64,000 nt of DNA, from the NCBI RefSeq assembly GCF_014873875.1, contig NZ_JADBEM010000001.1, positions 8,184,001 to 8,248,000 of the forward strand, given 5' to 3'. The number at the start of each line of letters is the position of its first letter. Position 1 is the first letter of the stretch. Of this stretch, positions 61,850 through 64,000 are shown one piece after another. The translations under genes were made by a program, and so were the position numbers. Origin of the DNA: Actinopolymorpha pittospori. GTDB lineage: Bacteria > Actinomycetota > Actinomycetes > Propionibacteriales > Actinopolymorphaceae. The notes below the pieces were generated by a model. The model was given only the letters and a program-made list of their open reading frames with translations. It was not told where the DNA came from and did not search any database.

Positions 61850-62524
61850 TCAGCCCCGGCGTACCAGCTGGGCGATGGCCTCGCCGATCGGCGTGTCGCC
61901 GGCCACCATCTCGAGCACCAGACCCGTCGTGGCCGGGCTGTCGAGCAGCGCCATGATGACCGCGGCGACGTCGTCGCGACTCACCGGAGCGAACTCGGCG
62001 TGCGGAGCGAGCCGCACCTGGCCGCCGCCCGGATCGTCGGTGAGTCGGCCCGGTCGCATGATGGTCCAGTCCAGGTCGCGTGCGCGCAGATCGTCCTCCG
62101 CGGCGAGCTTCGCCCGAAGGTAGGCGACGAACACCTCGTCCTGGCCCGGTGGCGTGGCGCCGTCACGCACGCTGTCCACCCCCATGGAGGAGATCTGTAC
62201 GAAGCGCCGTACGCCCGCACGTTCGCCCGCCTCGGCGAGCAGGACGGACGCACCGCGGTCGACGGTGTCCTTGCGGTCCTTCCCGCTCCCGGGTCCGGCA
62301 CCCGCCACGAAGACCAGGGCGTCGGAGTCGGCCACCACATCGGCCACCTGGTCGACCGTGGAGCGCTCGAGGTCCATCACCACGGGTGTCACGCCGATCG
62401 CGATGAGGTCGAGTTGGTGGTCCTCGTCTCGGATGATTCCGACCACCTCGTCCCCCCGCTGGACGAGTAGACGCCCGAGCCGACTGCCGATCTTGCCGTG
62501 TGCGCCGGCAATCATCACACGCAT
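61850..62524 (-). CDS. NAD(P)H-binding protein (atypical SDR)
   Basis: A 224-residue Rossmann protein related to the atypical short-chain dehydrogenase (YwnB/YhfK-like) group. The dinucleotide motif is MIAGAHGKIGSRLGRLL at residues 4-20 and the family helix YLRAKLAAEDDLRARDLDWTI lies near 145, with Lys but the Tyr in place of YxxxK is shifted (YLRAK). It may reduce flavins or quinones or act as a regulator-like sensor. ATG 62524 is chosen because AAGGAG lies 6 bases upstream; the ATG at 62530 is too close to it. Confidence 0.85.
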   Translation of the reverse strand: MRVMIAGAHGKIGSRLGRLLVQRGDEVVGIIRDEDHQLDLIAIGVTPVVMDLERSTVDQVADVVADSDALVFVAGAGPGSGKDRKDTVDRGASVLLAEAGERAGVRRFVQISSMGVDSVRDGATPPGQDEVFVAYLRAKLAAEDDLRARDLDWTIMRPGRLTDDPGGGQVRLAPHAEFAPVSRDDVAAVIMALLDSPATTGLVLEMVAGDTPIGEAIAQLVRRG

Positions 62525-62730
62525 CGCCATCTCCTTGTCCGATGTGTCCCCTGTGTCGGCCTGCGCAGGCACCCGCTCGGGTCCCCCGCGGTCCTGCGCG
62601 TTCGTACGCCGGTCTACGCCGAACCGCCGGGCGGGCCGGGGCCAGTGCCGTGGCGGCCACTCGCCTAGCGAACCACGTACGCACGGCCCAGGGGTAAGGA
62701 CGAACGGGTCGCCCCGTCCCGCCACTCTCC

Positions 62731-62752
62731 CGTGATCATGCTCCTGATCACG
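62731..62752. repeat. CGTGATCA / TGATCACG hairpin
   Basis: Perfect 8-base arms around a 6-base loop, overlapping the left end of the dispersed repeat at 62745. Confidence 0.6.
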
Positions 62753-62793
62753 AAGGGTCCGGGGCACATAGCACCCGAAACCCATCATGATCA
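62745..62793. repeat. Dispersed hairpin element, copy 2 (diverged)
   Basis: TGATCACGAAGGGTCCGGGG, then CACATAGC, then a partly complementary right arm ending ATCATGATCA. Length, arm sequence and loop start match the perfect hairpin at 11506-11554, so the two are likely copies of one element, this one with several mutations. Confidence 0.6.
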
Positions 62794-62932
62794 TGAGCGT
62801 CGGGAGGACATCGTTGGCGACGACCTCGCCGGGCTCGGAGCACCAGGACCGGCGTGCACGCCACGCGACCCTCGACCAGCGCGGGTGTCCGCCACGGGCT
62901 GCGACCCGTGCTCGCGCCAGTGCGATCACCGT

Positions 62933-63008
62933 CAAGCGGTCCTTGCGTCCGAACGATCACGCAAGCAGTCCATGCGTCCCAGGACCAGGCAAGCAGCCCT
63001 TGCGGTCC
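62933..63008. repeat. Three spaced copies of an 18-base motif
   Basis: CAAGCGGTCCTTGCGTCC (62933), CAAGCAGTCCATGCGTCC (62962) and CAAGCAGCCCTTGCGGTCC (62990) recur at 29- and 28-base spacing. The third can fold (GCAAG/CTTGC). Too few and too short for a CRISPR array. Function unknown. Confidence 0.65.
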
Positions 63009-63057
63009 GATGAGGTCGAGCAACCGAGACCCATCGCGGGCGAGGTTGGGGCGCAGC

Positions 63058-63094
63058 ACGACGGGGAGCGGGATCTGATCCCGCTCCCCGTCGT
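63058..63094 (-). terminator. Terminator hairpin of nrdJ
   Basis: Perfect 16-base arms (63058-63073 and 63079-63094) around the loop TCTGA, 57 bases past the nrdJ stop. Confidence 0.85.
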
Positions 63095-63151
63095 GGTGCT
63101 GCGCCGCCTGGACCGCGCGCCTGCCTCACGAAGGAGGCAGGTGCGTTCGGC

Positions 63152-64000
63152 TCAGCTGCAGCCGCTGGTGCTGCCGCATCCTTCGCAGACGAAGCAGCTA
63201 CCGGCCGGACGCATCTTCGTTCCACAGGTGAAGCACAGCGGGGCGTCGGCGGTGGTTCCCTGGATCGCCTCCAGCAGTTCGGTCGAGGTGTGGGCCTTGA
63301 CCGGTGCAGGCTTGGCAGCGCTCACCGCCGTGGGGCTGCCGGCCTCGGTCTGCTCGGCGGCGGCTGCCTCGCCCTGCTTCAGCGACGAGGCGTCACCGGC
63401 GTCGCCGGCCGCGTCGTCGCTCTCGACCGGTTCGTAGGAGCCGGTCTCGAGTTGGCGCTGTCGCTCCTCGGCGGAGTGGATGCCGAGCGCCACCCGGGTC
63501 TCGAACGGCAGGTAGTCGAGCGCCAGCCGCCGGAAGATGTAGTCCATGATCGACTGCGACATCCGGACGTCCGGGTCGTCGGTCATCCCGGCCGGCTCGA
63601 ACCGCAGGTTGGTGAACTTCTGGACGAACGTCTCCAGCGGGACGCCGTACTGCAGGGCGATCGAGATCGCGATCGAGAAGGCGTCCATCACGCCGGCGAG
63701 GGTCGAGCCCTGCTTGCCGAGCTTGAGGAACACCTCGCCGAGGCCGTCGTCGGGGTAGGAGCCGGCGGTCATGTAACCCTCGGCGCCACCCACGGTGAAG
63801 GACGTCGTTCGCGACGGACGCGACTTCGGCAGCCGACGCCGCGTGGGGCGGTACTCGACCACGACTTCCTTCTCGGGCGCCTCCGTGGCGACCTCGGCCT
63901 TCTTGGCCCGGGCGTCCGACAGCGGCTGACCGACCTTGCAGTTGTCGCGGTAGATCGCGAGCGCCTTGAGACCGAGCTTCCAACCCTGGAAGTAGATCTC
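63152..64000 (-). CDS. nrdJ: Adenosylcobalamin-dependent ribonucleotide reductase (class II), C-terminal part
   Basis: The frame is open through base 64000, so only the last about 282 residues are seen. EIYFQGWKLGLKALAIYRDN at the window edge, then SYPDDGLGEVFLKLGKQGSTLAGVMDAFSIAIS (in part) and NLRFEPAGMTDDPDVRMSQSIMDYIFRRLALDYL are typical of the NrdJ C-terminal region. The end carries the zinc-finger/redox tail CFTCGTKMRPAGSCFVCEGCGSTSGCS with several cysteines that pass reducing power to the active site. An Ala/Glu/Asp-rich linker of about 60 residues lies before the tail. The start and any cobalamin riboswitch lie outside the window. Confidence 0.93.
   Translation of the reverse strand, partial: EIYFQGWKLGLKALAIYRDNCKVGQPLSDARAKKAEVATEAPEKEVVVEYRPTRRRLPKSRPSRTTSFTVGGAEGYMTAGSYPDDGLGEVFLKLGKQGSTLAGVMDAFSIAISIALQYGVPLETFVQKFTNLRFEPAGMTDDPDVRMSQSIMDYIFRRLALDYLPFETRVALGIHSAEERQRQLETGSYEPVESDDAAGDAGDASSLKQGEAAAAEQTEAGSPTAVSAAKPAPVKAHTSTELLEAIQGTTADAPLCFTCGTKMRPAGSCFVCEGCGSTSGCS

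Larger units (their letters stand above)
62525..63151. other. Repeat-rich intergenic region between the SDR gene and nrdJ
   Basis: 627 bases without a supportable gene. It contains the hairpin at 62731-62752, the dispersed repeat copy at 62745-62793, three 18-base repeats at 62933-63008 and the nrdJ terminator at 63058-63094. Open frames here have no coding character or family match. Confidence 0.6.

Noticed and set aside
61731..62123. Plus-strand open frames opposite the NAD(P)-binding protein.
   Set aside because: They are shadows of the minus-strand gene that has a Rossmann motif and a ribosome site.
62933..63008. A CRISPR array.
   Set aside because: Only three imperfect 18-base units with 10-base spacers and no cas genes; listed as a repeat instead.
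62748..63059. A small minus-strand gene in the intergenic region before nrdJ.
   Set aside because: The frame overlaps hairpins and repeats, has no ribosome site and no recognisable family.
1..64000. tRNA, rRNA, riboswitch, insertion-sequence or phage genes.
   Set aside because: None could be seen by reading both strands; a cobalamin riboswitch for nrdJ would lie beyond the right edge.

Overview
The window is a 64 kb piece of a high-GC actinobacterial chromosome. The evidence is consistent GC-rich coding, many GTG starts, ATGA/GTGA stop-start overlaps, an actinobacterial acVLRF1 release factor, OpcA beside zwf, a SUF operon led by a SufR-type regulator, an F420/LLM-type oxidoreductase fragment and the linked heme A genes ctaA/ctaB. 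The gene order suf - ABC exporter - ctaA ... ctaB - tkt - tal - pgi - zwf - opcA - pgl resembles that of streptomycetes and other actinobacteria. The intergenic and accessory content suggests a Propionibacteriales-like organism (Kribbella/Actinopolymorpha type), but that placement is an inference. No tRNA, rRNA, CRISPR array, phage or transposase was found.

Layout. 1-417: end of a luciferase-like oxidoreductase. 453-8133 (minus): sufR-sufB-sufD-Rieske ferredoxin-sufC-sufS-sufU-sufT plus the ribosome-rescue hydrolase acVLRF1, nearly all translationally coupled. 8490-11331 (plus): ABC-2 exporter pair and heme A synthase. 11632-18415: DEAD-box helicase, DHA2 MFS pump, aldo/keto reductase, tyrosine phosphatase, heme O synthase. 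18713-27367 (plus): transketolase, transaldolase, glucose-6-phosphate isomerase, G6PDH, OpcA and phosphogluconolactonase, a tight pentose-phosphate operon. 27345-35544: a LacI-controlled amino-sugar locus, with gfo-lacI on the left and symporter-epimerase-nagB-nagA-ceramidase-like on the right, and with LacI-type operators in the divergent promoter region. 35541-38006: cytochrome P450 and 3Fe-4S ferredoxin, divergent from a TetR regulator, with a long palindrome upstream of the P450. 38069-42353: nadCBA divergent from the NAD regulator NrtR, with a palindrome between them, followed by an ADP-ribosylglycohydrolase and a PepE-like peptidase.

44538-51237 (minus) is the most interesting block: an IclR regulator, an OPT oligopeptide transporter, an M29-like aminopeptidase interrupted by a frameshift, a proline-iminopeptidase-like hydrolase, an AroM-family protein and a DUF1177 protein. 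They form one apparent operon with a perfect 17-bp palindrome upstream of iclR. This looks like an uncharacterised system for import and breakdown of a peptide-like compound.

51387-64000 is a mixed region: an alpha/beta-hydrolase without its nucleophile, DUF1203, an unknown protein divergent from a GntR/UTRA regulator, an excalibur protein, an APH-like kinase, a DinB polymerase, a secreted GH43 glycosidase with a C-terminal carbohydrate-binding module, a Bcr/CflA efflux pump, an NAD(P)-binding protein, and the 3' part of the B12-dependent ribonucleotide reductase nrdJ at the right edge.

The central metabolic genes fit together. The amino-sugar operon would end in fructose-6-phosphate, which is handled by the adjacent pgi/tkt/tal/zwf operon. 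The SUF system supplies Fe-S clusters to the Rieske protein, the 3Fe-4S ferredoxin and NadA encoded nearby.
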